Positions 45,075-56,005 of a stretch of 64,000 bases of DNA are shown piece by piece (position 1 is the stretch's first letter; every line of letters starts with the position of its first letter). The notes under the pieces were generated by a model, which saw only the letters and a list, made by a program, of their open reading frames with translations, ran no database searches and was not told where the DNA came from. The position numbers were made by a program, and so were the translations under genes. Source of the stretch: Nonomuraea coxensis DSM 45129 (GTDB lineage: Bacteria; Actinomycetota; Actinomycetes; Streptosporangiales; Streptosporangiaceae); contig NZ_CP068985.1 of NCBI RefSeq assembly GCF_019397265.1, forward strand, positions 3,452,501 through 3,516,500, in the 5' to 3' direction.

Positions 45075-45503
45075 CTACCGCCTCTTACCCAGCGCCCGGC
45101 GCGCCTCCTCCAGCACGACCGCCACGTGCGACCCGCCCCCTGCCGCCGGAACCTCGCTGAACCCCTCGGAGGGGTCGTACCGGACATCCAGACCGGCGTC
45201 CACCAGTCGCTGCGCCCACCGCAGCGCCGTGTTCAGCCGCTCGGCCGCCGGCGGCCTCCCCTGCGCCGCCGCCGACAGGTTGCGCAGATTGGTCGCCGGG
45301 CCCGACTGAGCATGGGCCCGCGCCAGCTTCCACGGCAGGGCGCGGCTGTGGTCCATCATCGGCTTGGCCAGCCCCGCCGCCCGCTTGGCCTGCAACACCC
45401 CCGACTCGCTGACCCCGAAGTGCCCCGCCAGTTCCTGCACGCTCATGCCCTGGACGACCAGCCGGGCCAGCTCCTCCCGATCGATGGTCGGCTTCCGCCC
45501 CAC
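45075..45503 (-). CDS. Small helix-turn-helix protein
   Basis: This 142-residue protein begins MGRKPTIDREELARLVVQGM, followed by SVQELAGHFGVSESGVLQAK, a helix-turn-helix near residues 20-40 like those of resolvases and terminase small subunits. The rest is helical, with no catalytic motif. TATAGA about 60 bp upstream could be its -10. It sits next to a broken endonuclease gene and a tRNA, a context often left by mobile elements. Function unknown; a DNA-binding role is likely. Confidence 0.65.
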   Translation of the reverse strand: MGRKPTIDREELARLVVQGMSVQELAGHFGVSESGVLQAKRAAGLAKPMMDHSRALPWKLARAHAQSGPATNLRNLSAAAQGRPPAAERLNTALRWAQRLVDAGLDVRYDPSEGFSEVPAAGGGSHVAVVLEEARRALGKRR

Positions 45504-45627
45504 CTGCCCACCTCCGCTCCCACAGTGGACGCAACCCGGTCTCAGAAACCCTTTCTATAGGATCCGACAGCCACCACAAGATGTGCGGTGCGGAGCCGCA
45601 GGCCGAAGTGGATCTCTGTGGTCGCAG

Positions 45628-46399
45628 CTACCTGATCAAGCTGATCGCCGAGCCGACGCGGAATCGGCGGTGTTTCGCCAGTGAGATGCGGAGCTTGCCC
45701 GCTACCTCGGAGATGGGGATGAGGAAGATCGACAGCTCTCCGTCGAGGAGGAAGAACGCGTCCACCTCATCGATCCCGTAGGGGACCAGGGCCCCCTTGG
45801 AGGTGCCCGGCAGACGACGGCCGATGGTCACCTCCCGCTTGGTCATGCAGGTCTTGACCTGCACTCGCTGGACGACGTCTCCCATGTCGACGAGCAGGTC
45901 ATAAGGCTGGGCTTCCAGCGGGAGGGAAGGGGCGTGGCCTCTCAAGGTGAACCAGGCGGCTGCGATGGTGGTCCCCGCAGCGCGGAGGTGCCGTAGGAGT
46001 CCCTCCTGTGGAGAAGGCGCGTCGTCAGGGAGGTGATCAGTGGGGATGCCGAGTTTCGCGGCGTGACGTCGAATGGTGATCCGCATCTGTCTCGGGACCG
46101 TCACGCTCAAGGCTTCGGCCACGTCCTGCCAGGTGATCGCGGGCTCGATGGCGCGGCGGAGTTGAGCTTCGCTCCAGCGGCGGGTTCCGGTGAAGTGGCT
46201 GACGTCGAGGTCGAGCGCTGCCGACCGGCTCTTGAGAACAGCGAGCTGGCGGCCGCCCTTGCCCTGCAGGTTGAGCGCGCGTGCCGAGGGCTCTGGCCAC
46301 TGCGGCCCAGCTGGTGGACGAAGCGATCGCCTCGCGGAGCTCGTCGTCGGTCCAGCGGATGGCGTCGTGACGGGTGTGCTTGGATGCGAGAGTTGGCAT
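45628..46399 (-). pseudogene. PD-(D/E)XK endonuclease gene (group I intron-associated type), frameshifted
   Basis: Reading left from ATG 46399, the N-terminal helix-turn-helix repeat (RWTDDELREAIASSTSWAAV) is in one frame and everything after about 46278 is in another. The second frame gives a second repeat (RRWSEAQLRRAIEPAITWQD) and a PD-(D/E)XK core (YDLLVDMGDVVQRVQVKT, with D and QxK). The break lies in a CG-dinucleotide run (46275-46281). Adding one GC pair restores one frame of about 257 residues. The proteins resemble homing-type endonucleases. It is either a true frameshift or a sequencing error. It begins just downstream of tRNA-Pro. Confidence 0.7.
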
Positions 46400-46417
46400 G
46401 GTCACAGAATAGTAAAA

Positions 46418-46445
46418 CCCGATCACTGTACGTACAGTGATCGGG
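46418..46445 (-). terminator. Rho-independent terminator of tRNA-Pro
   Basis: A perfect 28-bp palindrome (from CCCGATCACTGT) would fold as a 12-bp stem with a 4-nt loop. On the leftward strand it is followed at once by TTTTACTATT. It starts 15 bp after the tRNA 3' end. One of the few canonical terminators with a U-tract in the window. Confidence 0.9.
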
Positions 46446-46460
46446 CGACACGTTCAAATG

Positions 46461-46534
46461 TCGGGACGACAGGATTTGAACCTGCGACCCCCTGACCCCC
46501 AGTCAGGTGCGCTACCAAGCTGCGCTACGTCCCG
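46461..46534 (-). tRNA. tRNA-Pro (anticodon GGG)
   Basis: A complete 74-nt cloverleaf read leftward from 46534. The acceptor is CGGGACG paired with CGTCCCG, discriminator A. The D arm is GCGC/GCGC, the anticodon arm CCTGA-CTGGGGG-TCAGG with GGG at 34-36, and the T arm GCAGG-TTCAAAT-CCTGT. The 3' CCA is not encoded. It decodes CCC and CCU. GATAAT about 55 bp upstream (near 46590) may be its -10 element. Confidence 0.97.
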
Positions 46535-46814
46535 TCAAGTCCTTTGCGGAATCTTTGATGAGGGTTCCGCTCGGCCTTGCGTGAAGAAACATTATCACGG
46601 TCGGAGGACTCCTCCGTGCCAACTTTCACCAAGGCTGGAAGGGCCCGCCAGCGGGAACTATGGCCTCTGCGCCGCGGCCGGGAGCTCGCCGTCTCCGGCG
46701 TCCGTTCAAGACCAACGATCAAGCTGTGTCGATCGCGGGCGGCACCGATGAGTTCCGGCTCGGGCGACGGTCAGGGCCAGGGACAGTCGTTCGGACCAGG
46801 CGGAGGAGCGGCAC

Positions 46815-47102
46815 ATGGTGATCATCGCGGGGCATGTCGTCGTCGACCCCGAACAGCGCGAGCGCTATCTCGCGGAGTGTGTGGGCGTCATCGAGCTGGC
46901 CCGCCGCGCACCCGGCTGCCTGGACTTCGCCGTCAGCGCGGACCTGGTGGACGCCGGCCGCGTCAACATCTTCGAGCGCTGGGAGTCGCTGTCGGCCGTC
47001 GAGGCGTTCAGGAGTGGCGGCCCCAGTGGTACGCAACGTGCCGTGATGCTGGCCGCCTCGGTGGCCGAGTACGAGGTCGCGGACGTGCGCTCGCTGACCT
47101 GA
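46815..47102 (+). CDS. Antibiotic biosynthesis monooxygenase (ABM) domain protein
   Basis: This 95-residue ferredoxin-like protein of the ABM/YgiN type contains IIAGHVVVDPEQRERYLAEC, APGCLDFAVSADL and NIFERWESLSAVEAF, the usual strand-helix pattern. Members are cofactor-free oxygenases of quinols or polyketides, or simply quinone-binding proteins. A GGCGGAGG ribosome-binding site precedes ATG 46815. The 280 bp upstream (46535-46814) hold the tRNA promoter and an imperfect hairpin near 46598-46620; no gene of normal composition is visible there. Confidence 0.82.
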   Translation: MVIIAGHVVVDPEQRERYLAECVGVIELARRAPGCLDFAVSADLVDAGRVNIFERWESLSAVEAFRSGGPSGTQRAVMLAASVAEYEVADVRSLT

Positions 47103-47159
47103 GCGGAGCGCCCCCGGCGAGCGGCGAACCCGCCGGCCGGGTCGGCAGTCTCACCGATC

Positions 47160-47666
47160 ATGAGAAAACCGACGGTGACCCGTTCGCCGGCTCTGCTGTG
47201 TGCCATGGCCGCCCCCGTGCTCTACGCGGTGGTGAACCTGATCGCGCTCCAGATGGCCGCCGACTCGGCCGGGTCGTATCCCCGTGCCGACGATCCCTTC
47301 GGCGACCTCCTGCTGGGTCCGCTGGACAGGGAACTCGGCTCGGCGCGGGTGTGGACGTTCTGCTTCGCCGTCATCCTCGCCGCAGAGGCGGCTTGTCTCG
47401 CTGCTCTGCACGGCCGGTTGAACCGGCGTCCCGGCGTCGCCGCCGTCCTGCCGCGCGCGGTCGCGGGCGTCGGTTACCTGCTGAGTCTCGCGCTGGTCGT
47501 CGAGATCAATCCCACGAGCCCGTTCCTGGAGCTCAACGACGACAGCGCTCTCGACCGCCTGGTCCCTTCGTGGCACTTTCCCGCGCTGGTCGCCGTCGGT
47601 GTGGTGACCCTGGTCGCGGTGGCGGCCTGGCTGGTCGGCGCGCGCCGGGACGACTCGGCCTCCTGA
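47160..47666 (+). CDS. Four-helix membrane protein
   Basis: This 168-residue protein has about four hydrophobic segments (LLCAMAAPVLYAVVNLIALQ, VWTFCFAVILAAEAACLAAL, AVAGVGYLLSLALVV and FPALVAVGVVTLVAVAAWLV). The loop after helix 1 is acidic (YPRADDPFGD). No motif of a known transporter or enzyme was recognised. ATG 47160 has no strong ribosome-binding site. It follows the ABM gene after 57 bp and could be co-transcribed. Confidence 0.65.
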   Translation: MRKPTVTRSPALLCAMAAPVLYAVVNLIALQMAADSAGSYPRADDPFGDLLLGPLDRELGSARVWTFCFAVILAAEAACLAALHGRLNRRPGVAAVLPRAVAGVGYLLSLALVVEINPTSPFLELNDDSALDRLVPSWHFPALVAVGVVTLVAVAAWLVGARRDDSAS

Positions 47667-47756
47667 GGCGGTGGTTTCTGGTTGATCGTGTCTTCTTGTC
47701 TGTTTCGGGAATGTGGAGGTCGTGAGGAAGCCTGCCGGTGAGGGCGAGGGTGAGTG

Positions 47757-48611
47757 ATGATGCGTGGACCTGTCGTGGCCGGTACGGACGGCTCTCCGTC
47801 ATCGGCGATGGCCGTGGAGTGGGCCGCCACGGACGCCCGCAGGCGGGGTTTGCCGCTGAGGATCGTGCACGTCTGCGAACAGTGGACGCTCGGCGTGGAC
47901 ACCTCGAAGTACTGCGAGGGCGCGCTGGAGGCCGCCGCGGACCGGGCCCGCGCGCTGAGCGCGGACGTCCAGGTCAGTACGGCCATGCTGGGCGGCAACG
48001 TGATCGACGCGCTGCTGGCCGAGTCGGTGTCCGCCGAGAGCCTGGTGCTCGGCAGCAGGGGAGTGGGCGGGTTCGCCGGCATGATGCTCGGGTCGGTGGG
48101 GCTGGCCGTGGCCGGGCACGCCGCCGGGCCCGTCGTGATCGTCCGCGGCAGCGCCGGCACCGAGCACGGTGTGGTCGTGGCCGGCGACGACGGCTCGGCG
48201 GGGGCCGGGGAGGCCGTGGCGTACGCCATCGACCAGGCCCGCGCCCAGGAGGCCCGGCTGCGGGTGATCTTCGCCTGGCGGGTGCCGGTGGTGGGGTCCT
48301 CGTGGCCGGTCCAGGGCCCTCAGCTCGCCGCCTTCTTCGAGGAGGACGCGCGGGCGGCCCGCGCGCGGGCGGACCGCTGGCGGGAGGCGAACCCCGACGT
48401 CGTGATCATCGACGAGCAACTGCGCGACCATCCCGTGGCCGCGCTCACCAAGGCCGCGGCCACGGCGGACCTCGTCGTCGTCGGCTCGCGCGGGCTGGGC
48501 GGGTTCTCCTCGGCGGTGCTCGGCTCGATCAGCCACGGCGTGCTGCACCACGCGAGGTGCCCGGTGGCCGTGGTACGGCCACACCAAGGCGCCGCCCAGG
48601 AGGGGCCATGA
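47757..48611 (+). CDS. Tandem universal stress protein
   Basis: This 284-residue protein has two USP domains. Each ends in the ATP-binding signature: LGSRGVGGFAGMMLGSVG in the first and VGSRGLGGFSSAVLGSIS in the second. The second is followed by GVLHHARCPVAVVR, the first by a less standard HAAGPVVIVR. Such tandem USPs in mycobacteria and streptomycetes bind ATP and are induced by hypoxia or growth arrest. ATG 47757 gives a 6-nt spacing from GAGGG; GTG 47754 and ATG 47760 are alternatives. It overlaps the next USP gene by 4 bp. Confidence 0.93.
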   Translation: MMRGPVVAGTDGSPSSAMAVEWAATDARRRGLPLRIVHVCEQWTLGVDTSKYCEGALEAAADRARALSADVQVSTAMLGGNVIDALLAESVSAESLVLGSRGVGGFAGMMLGSVGLAVAGHAAGPVVIVRGSAGTEHGVVVAGDDGSAGAGEAVAYAIDQARAQEARLRVIFAWRVPVVGSSWPVQGPQLAAFFEEDARAARARADRWREANPDVVIIDEQLRDHPVAALTKAAATADLVVVGSRGLGGFSSAVLGSISHGVLHHARCPVAVVRPHQGAAQEGP

Positions 48612-49441
48612 CCGGCCCGATCATCGTGGGCGTGGATGGCTCCGCCCCGAGCGTCGCGGCCGTCGGGTGGGCCGCCGACGACGCGGCCAGGGTCGGCGCC
48701 GAGCTGCGGATCGTGCACGTCCTGGACCGGCCGCCGTACGAGATCTTCACGGGGCAGCAGGATCCGCTGCGGCGCGCGGCGGCCAGGATGCTGGCGGACG
48801 CCGAGTCGGCCGTGCGGGCCAGGCAGCCGGCGGTGAAGGTGAGCGCCCGCACGGTGGAGGGCGCGCCCGCGGCCGTGCTGCGGGAGCTGGAGGCGAGCGA
48901 GGTCGTCGTCGGCAACCGGGGCGTGGGCGAGTTCGCCGGCGCCCTGCTCGGCTCGGTCACCATGGAGGTGGCCGCGCGGGCGCGCTGCCCCGTGGTCGTG
49001 GTGCGGGCCGAGCCCTGTGCGGAGACCGGCGTGATCGGGGTCGGCGTGGACGACTCCGACACCTGCGAGCCGGCCCTCGGCTACGCCTTCGCGCGGGCCC
49101 GCTCGTACGGCGCCACGCTGCGCCCGGTCCACGCCTGGCAGGTGCCCGTGCACGCCTTCGCCCCCGAGATCTCCTACGACCTGGACGAGGTCCGCGAGGC
49201 CCGCCAACGGGCCGTCAGCGCGCGGCTCGCGCCGTGGCGGGCGAGGTTCCCGGACGTCGAGGTCGTCGAGGACGTCCAGAACGCGCACCCCATCGACGCG
49301 CTCACCGGCGTGGCGTGCGACCTGGTCGTCGTCGGCTCCCACGGGCGCGGCGCGCTCGGCTCGCTGTTCCTCGGGTCGGTCAGCAGAGGGGTGCTCCACC
49401 ACGCGCGCTGCCCGGTCGCGGTGGTCCGCCCCCAGGAGTGA
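48608..49441 (+). CDS. Tandem universal stress protein
   Basis: This 277-residue protein is a second tandem USP, coupled to the first by an ATGA overlap. Signatures are VGNRGVGEFAGALLGSVT, with Asn in place of the usual Ser, and VGSHGRGALGSLFLGSVS, followed by GVLHHARCPVAVVR. The two paralogues probably arose by duplication and may form hetero-oligomers. Downstream, a possible DosR-like element and the hsp20 gene follow. Confidence 0.93.
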   Translation: MTGPIIVGVDGSAPSVAAVGWAADDAARVGAELRIVHVLDRPPYEIFTGQQDPLRRAAARMLADAESAVRARQPAVKVSARTVEGAPAAVLRELEASEVVVGNRGVGEFAGALLGSVTMEVAARARCPVVVVRAEPCAETGVIGVGVDDSDTCEPALGYAFARARSYGATLRPVHAWQVPVHAFAPEISYDLDEVREARQRAVSARLAPWRARFPDVEVVEDVQNAHPIDALTGVACDLVVVGSHGRGALGSLFLGSVSRGVLHHARCPVAVVRPQE

Positions 49442-49468
49442 GGAGAAGGGCCGGACGTCGGCGGTGAA

Positions 49469-49481
49469 GGGGCCTTTGTCC
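49469..49481. promoter_or_regulatory. DosR/DevR-like element upstream of hsp20
   Basis: GGGGC-CTTT-GTCC fits the GGGAC-N4-GTCCC dyad of DosR boxes with one mismatch in each half. It lies 70 bp before the hsp20 start. The neighbourhood (USP, Hsp20) is what DosR controls in mycobacteria. Similarity by eye only. Confidence 0.35.
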
Positions 49482-49550
49482 TCTACGGCGCCGCCCGTCC
49501 GTGCGGTGTGCTGATCTTGTGGGTTTCGGGACCAGGGAAAGGAGAGTGCC

Positions 49551-49964
49551 ATGACCCTGCTCGAACGGAGGAGCGCGAGGTTCCCGTTCCCGGAGGTGGC
49601 GGAGTGGCTGGAGAACCCGATGTTCTCGTTCCGGCCCTTCGGCCAGATCGTCCGGATCGAGGACTACGTCGCCGACGGCCGCTACGTGCTGCGTGCCGAA
49701 CTGCCCGGCGTCGACCCCGACAAGGACGTCGAGGTGACCGTGGATGACAACGTGCTGTACATCCGGGCCGAGAAGACGCACAAGATCTCCGAGCCGCGCC
49801 GCTCCGAGTTCGCCTACGGCTCGCTCACCCGGGCGGTGACGCTGCCCGCCACGGCGAGGACGGACGATGTCAAGGCCACGTACAAGGCCGGCATCCTCGA
49901 GGTCAGCGTGGGGCTGGCCGAGGGGGAGAAGGCCGAGGGCAGGCGGATCGCCGTCGAGCACTGA
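49551..49964 (+). CDS. Small heat-shock protein (Hsp20/alpha-crystallin)
   Basis: This 137-residue protein has an alpha-crystallin domain at about residues 35-130: [20 protein letters not shown], then [15 protein letters not shown] and the GILEVSV motif near the end ([12 protein letters not shown]). It should act as an ATP-independent holdase. The N-terminal arm is short and aromatic (PMFSFRPFG). GGAAAGGAG precedes ATG 49551. It is related in size and context to mycobacterial HspX/Acr, a dormancy protein. A 13-bp stem terminator follows. Confidence 0.93.
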   Translation: MTLLERRSARFPFPEVAEWLENPMFSFRPFGQIVRIEDYVADGRYVLRAELPGVDPDKDVEVTVDDNVLYIRAEKTHKISEPRRSEFAYGSLTRAVTLPATARTDDVKATYKAGILEVSVGLAEGEKAEGRRIAVEH

Positions 49965-49976
49965 GGCCGGGAACGG

Positions 49977-50011
49977 GAGGCGGGCGGGAGCCGGCGGTTC
50001 CCGCCCGCCTC
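49977..50011 (+). terminator. Terminator after hsp20
   Basis: GAGGCGGGCGGGA (49977-49989) pairs perfectly with TCCCGCCCGCCTC (49999-50011), followed by a pyrimidine-rich TCTCTCC. Confidence 0.75.
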
Positions 50012-50089
50012 TCTCTCCGCCAGGAAGACCTCGGCCGAACGCCCGTGACCTGTGAGAATGGTACGACGCTACAAGGGGGAGCAGGAGAG

Positions 50090-52603
<2,514 letters not shown>

Positions 52604-52662
52604 ACATCGCATAAACAAATTCGCTTATCGCATGCTTAATGGCGGCTCGCTATTAATTCAGC

Positions 52663-53139
52663 ATGACGACAGTGAAATGTCTGGGCGCCGCCCTTTTGCT
52701 GACGTGCCTGGCCGCGTGCGGAGGCGGATCGGCCGCCCCGAGCCCGGCGCGTACGCAGCAGGACGCGGTGAAGTACGCCCAGTGCCTGCGCGAGCACGGC
52801 GTCGAGACGGACGACCCCGGCGCCGAGGGAGGCGTACGCCTGAAAATCCCTCCGGGCGGCGAGCCGGCGTTGAAAAAGGCTCAGGAGGCGTGCAAGCCGT
52901 ACGCCCCCGTGGCGACCGGAAAGGGCGCCGGCGAAATCCCGGCGGCCGATCAGGCGAAATTCATCGCGTACGCGGCCTGCATGCGCGAGCACGGCGTCGA
53001 CATGCCGGATCCGCAGTTCGACGGCGGGCAGGCCCGGATGGGCCTGCCCCGTCAGGAGGGGATGTCTCCCGACTCGCCGGTGATGAAGAACGCCGAGAAG
53101 GCATGCCGCCCGCTGCTGCCGCAGGGCGGCGAGCAGTGA
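52663..53139 (+). CDS. Secreted lipoprotein with duplicated Cys/His motif
   Basis: This 158-residue protein has a signal peptide with lipobox CLAAC (C19). The mature part repeats a motif: VKYAQCLREHGVETDDP and FIAYAACMREHGVDMPDP, about 60 residues apart, each followed at distance by another Cys (EACKP, KACRP). Four Cys could form two disulfides. No function is known, but such lipoproteins often precede efflux adaptor/ABC genes in actinobacteria. Its stop overlaps the adaptor gene by 4 bp (GTGA). The 59 bp upstream are unusually AT-rich for this genome and probably hold the promoter of the operon. Confidence 0.75.
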   Translation: MTTVKCLGAALLLTCLAACGGGSAAPSPARTQQDAVKYAQCLREHGVETDDPGAEGGVRLKIPPGGEPALKKAQEACKPYAPVATGKGAGEIPAADQAKFIAYAACMREHGVDMPDPQFDGGQARMGLPRQEGMSPDSPVMKNAEKACRPLLPQGGEQ

Positions 53140-54170
53140 GACGACGCGCCGCCCTGCCGGCCGCCGTGGTGGCCGGCGGCGCCGTCGTGGCGGCCGTCGT
53201 GGCCGCCGCGACCGCCCGCGACGGCGAGCCGCCCGAGGCCGCCGCGCCCGCCACGACGGCCGCCATCACCCGGTCGGACCTCGTGGACGAGCTCACCGTG
53301 CCCGGCACCCTGGGCTACGCCGCCCGCCGCGCCCTGCCCAACCAGGCCCGCGGCGTGATCAGCGACACCCGGCCCGAAGGCGGCGTCGTCCGCAGGGGCG
53401 AATGGCTCTACGAGGTCGCGGGCAGGCCCGTGCTCCTCCTGTACGGCGAGACGCCCGTCTACCGGCGGCTGTCACGGGGGTCGCGGGGCAAGGACGTCAA
53501 GCAGCTCGAACGCAACCTCAAGGCCCTCGGCCAGGACCCCGGCGGCATCGACGGCGTCTTCACCGCCGAGACGGAGAAGGCGGTCGAGTCCTGGCAGGGC
53601 GCGAGCGGCCTGCCCAGGACCGGCCGGGTGGACGGCGCGCAGGTGATCGTGGCGCCCGGTCCTGTCCGCGTCGCCGAGGTCACCGGCGCCAAGGGCGAGC
53701 CGGCCGGCGCGACGGCCGTCACCGTGACCGACACGACGCTGATCGTGCACATCGACCTGCCGGTCACCAGCCGGCGCCTGGTGACGCCGCGGGCGGAGGT
53801 CGGGCTGGAGGGCCCGTCGGGCGAGCGCGCCACCGGCCGCGTCACGTCGATCGGCGACGTCGCCCGCCGGCCGCGGGAGCAGGGCGGCGGGCCGACCCTC
53901 GACGTCGAGGTGACCCTGGACGGCGAGCTCGACGGCTACGACCAGGCGCCGGTCGCGGTGGCGATGCGCGGCGAGACGCGGACCGGCGTGCTGTCGGTCC
54001 CGGTCGAGGCGCTGCTCGCGGTGCGCGAGGGAGGGTACGCCGTGCGCGTCGCCGAGGACACGGGCCGGCGCGTCGTCAAGGTGACGACGGGCCTGTTCGC
54101 CGCCGGGCGGGTGGAGATCGCCGGCGCCGGGCTCCGGGCCGGGATGAAGGTCGAGGTGCCCGGTGATTGA
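53136..54170 (+). CDS. Efflux adaptor protein with peptidoglycan-binding domain
   Basis: This 344-residue protein starts at GTG 53136 with a signal anchor (ALPAAVVAGGAVVAAVVAAA). A PG_binding_1-like domain (about residues 110-165: SRGSRGKDVKQLERNLKALG, then IDGVFTAETEKAVESWQ) sits where Gram-negative MacA has its hairpin. A beta-barrel HlyD-like part ends the protein. It would link the MacB-like ABC transporter to the cell wall rather than to an outer-membrane channel. It overlaps the ATPase gene by 8 bp. Confidence 0.85.
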   Translation: MRRRAALPAAVVAGGAVVAAVVAAATARDGEPPEAAAPATTAAITRSDLVDELTVPGTLGYAARRALPNQARGVISDTRPEGGVVRRGEWLYEVAGRPVLLLYGETPVYRRLSRGSRGKDVKQLERNLKALGQDPGGIDGVFTAETEKAVESWQGASGLPRTGRVDGAQVIVAPGPVRVAEVTGAKGEPAGATAVTVTDTTLIVHIDLPVTSRRLVTPRAEVGLEGPSGERATGRVTSIGDVARRPREQGGGPTLDVEVTLDGELDGYDQAPVAVAMRGETRTGVLSVPVEALLAVREGGYAVRVAEDTGRRVVKVTTGLFAAGRVEIAGAGLRAGMKVEVPGD

Positions 54171-54813
54171 GCTGATCGGCGCGGAGAAGACGTACCCCGG
54201 CGGGGTCCGCGCGCTGCGCGGCGTGGATCTGCGGGTGGCGGCGGGCGAGCTGGTCGCCGTCGTCGGCCCGTCCGGCTCGGGCAAGTCGACCATGCTGCAC
54301 CTCATCGGCACCCTGGACCGCCCGTCGGCGGGGACCGTACGCATCGCCGGGCACGACGTCGCCGCCCTCGACGACGCCGGCCTGTCCGAGCTGCGCGCCC
54401 GCCACATCGGCTTCGTCTTCCAGTCCTTCCACCTGTCGGAGCACCTGAGCGCGCTCGGCAACGTGGCCGGCGGCCTGCTCTACGCGGGCGTACGGCGGGG
54501 CGAGCGCACGCGCAGGGCGGCCGAGGCACTGCGGCGCGTGGGGCTCGGCCATCGCCTGGACCACCGGCCAGGCCAGTTGTCAGGCGGCGAGAAGCAGCGG
54601 GTCGCCGTGGCCAGGGCGATCGTGGGAGAGCCCGCGCTGCTCCTGGCCGACGAGCCCACGGGCAACCTGGACAGCGCCTCGGGGGCCGAGGTCCTGGCGA
54701 TCCTGCGCCGGCTGCACGACGACGGCACCACGGTCGCCGTCATCACCCATGACAGCGAGGTCGCCGCCGCCGCCCCCCGGCGGATCCGGCTGCGGGACGG
54801 GCGGATCGCATGA
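54163..54813 (+). CDS. ABC transporter ATP-binding protein (MacB/LolD type)
   Basis: This 216-residue ATPase has Walker A GPSGSGKST (residues 35-43), signature LSGGEKQRVAVARA, Walker B LLLADEPTGNLD and an H-loop ITHD. The EPTGNLD sequence marks the MacB/LolD/FtsE class that drives mechanotransmission rather than import. The start is GTG 54163. It overlaps both neighbours, so adaptor, ATPase and permease are made together. Confidence 0.95.
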   Translation: MIELIGAEKTYPGGVRALRGVDLRVAAGELVAVVGPSGSGKSTMLHLIGTLDRPSAGTVRIAGHDVAALDDAGLSELRARHIGFVFQSFHLSEHLSALGNVAGGLLYAGVRRGERTRRAAEALRRVGLGHRLDHRPGQLSGGEKQRVAVARAIVGEPALLLADEPTGNLDSASGAEVLAILRRLHDDGTTVAVITHDSEVAAAAPRRIRLRDGRIA

Positions 54814-55979
54814 GGCTCGCGGCGTCCGACGTCATCCTGGTGGGCGTGGAAGGGCTTCGCTCGCGCCCCGCCCGCGCCCTGCTGTCGGCCCTGGGGGTCG
54901 CGATCGGCATCGCCACCATGGTGGCCGTCGTCGGCATCTCCGCCAGCAGCAGGGCGGACCTGCTCGATCAGCTCGACCGGCTCGGCACCGGCCTGCTGCG
55001 GGTCACGCCCGGCGACACCGTGTTCGGCGCGGCCGCCCGGTTGCCGAGGACCGCCACCAGGATGGTCAGGGCCGTCGAGGGGGTGGAGTCGGTGGCGTCC
55101 ACCGGGCTGACCGGCGTGCCCGCCTACCGCACCGACCGCGTCCCCCGCGCCAGAACGGCCGGGCTCCTGGTCCAGGCCGCCACGGCCGACCTGCTCGGCA
55201 CGCTCAAGACCCCGCTGCGGCGGGGGCGGTGGCTGAACGCGGCGACCGAGCGGCAGCGGGCCGTCGTCCTCGGGGCGCTGGCCGCCGAGCGGCTCGGCGC
55301 GGGGCCCGGGGACCAGGTGTGGATCGGCGGGCAGTGGTGGACCGTCGTCGGCGTCCTGGACGGCTCCGCCCTGGCGGCCGAGATCGACCGGTCGGTGCTG
55401 CTCGGCTTCCCCGCGGCGGAGCGGTACCTGGCGTTCGACGGCCACCCGACCACCGTCTACACGCGGGCCGCCGACGAGCACGTCGTCGGCGTCCGGGACG
55501 TGCTGGCCAGGACGGTGAGTCCGGAGCATCCGGAGGAGGTCAAGGTCAGCCGCCCCTCGGACGCGCTGGCCGCGCGGACCGCGGCCACGGACGCCTTCAC
55601 CGGCGTCCTGCTCGGCGTCGGGGCGGTCGCGCTGCTGGTCGGCGGCGTCGGCGTGGCCAACACCATGGTCATCTCGGTCCTCGAACGGCGGCGGGAGATC
55701 GGCCTCCGGCGGGCTCTGGGAGCCACCCGCGGCCAGGTGCGCACGCAGTTCCTGACCGAGTCGCTGCTGCTGTCCGTCCTGGGCGGCGCGGCCGGCGCCG
55801 TCTGCGGCGCGGCGGTCACGCTCGGCTTCGCGGCCTGGCGGGACCTGCAGGCCGTGATCCCCCTGTGGGCGTTGGGCGGCGGCCTCGCGGCGACGCTCCT
55901 CGTGGGGGCCGTGGCGGGGATCTTCCCGGCGATGCGGGCGGCCGGTCTTCCGCCCGCCCTGGCCCTCGCGACCGCTTAG
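54810..55979 (+). CDS. MacB/FtsX family ABC permease
   Basis: This 389-residue membrane protein has one N-terminal helix, a large extracytoplasmic domain (about residues 55-260), then three C-terminal helices (GVLLGVGAVALLVGGVGVAN and two more). The cytoplasmic LERRREIGLRRALGATR between helices 2 and 3 is the FtsX/MacB coupling signature. With the ATPase and the adaptor it forms a type VII ABC exporter, probably of a peptide, lipid or antibiotic. A two-component system follows on the same strand. Confidence 0.92.
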   Translation: MRLAASDVILVGVEGLRSRPARALLSALGVAIGIATMVAVVGISASSRADLLDQLDRLGTGLLRVTPGDTVFGAAARLPRTATRMVRAVEGVESVASTGLTGVPAYRTDRVPRARTAGLLVQAATADLLGTLKTPLRRGRWLNAATERQRAVVLGALAAERLGAGPGDQVWIGGQWWTVVGVLDGSALAAEIDRSVLLGFPAAERYLAFDGHPTTVYTRAADEHVVGVRDVLARTVSPEHPEEVKVSRPSDALAARTAATDAFTGVLLGVGAVALLVGGVGVANTMVISVLERRREIGLRRALGATRGQVRTQFLTESLLLSVLGGAAGAVCGAAVTLGFAAWRDLQAVIPLWALGGGLAATLLVGAVAGIFPAMRAAGLPPALALATA

Positions 55980-56005
55980 CCACCCCTTACGTGATGAGGG
56001 AGATC

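Noticed and set aside
46400..46534. tRNA-Pro as an attachment site of an integrated element
   Set aside because: No integrase gene is present and I found no second copy of the tRNA 3' end on the left side of the HTH/endonuclease region.
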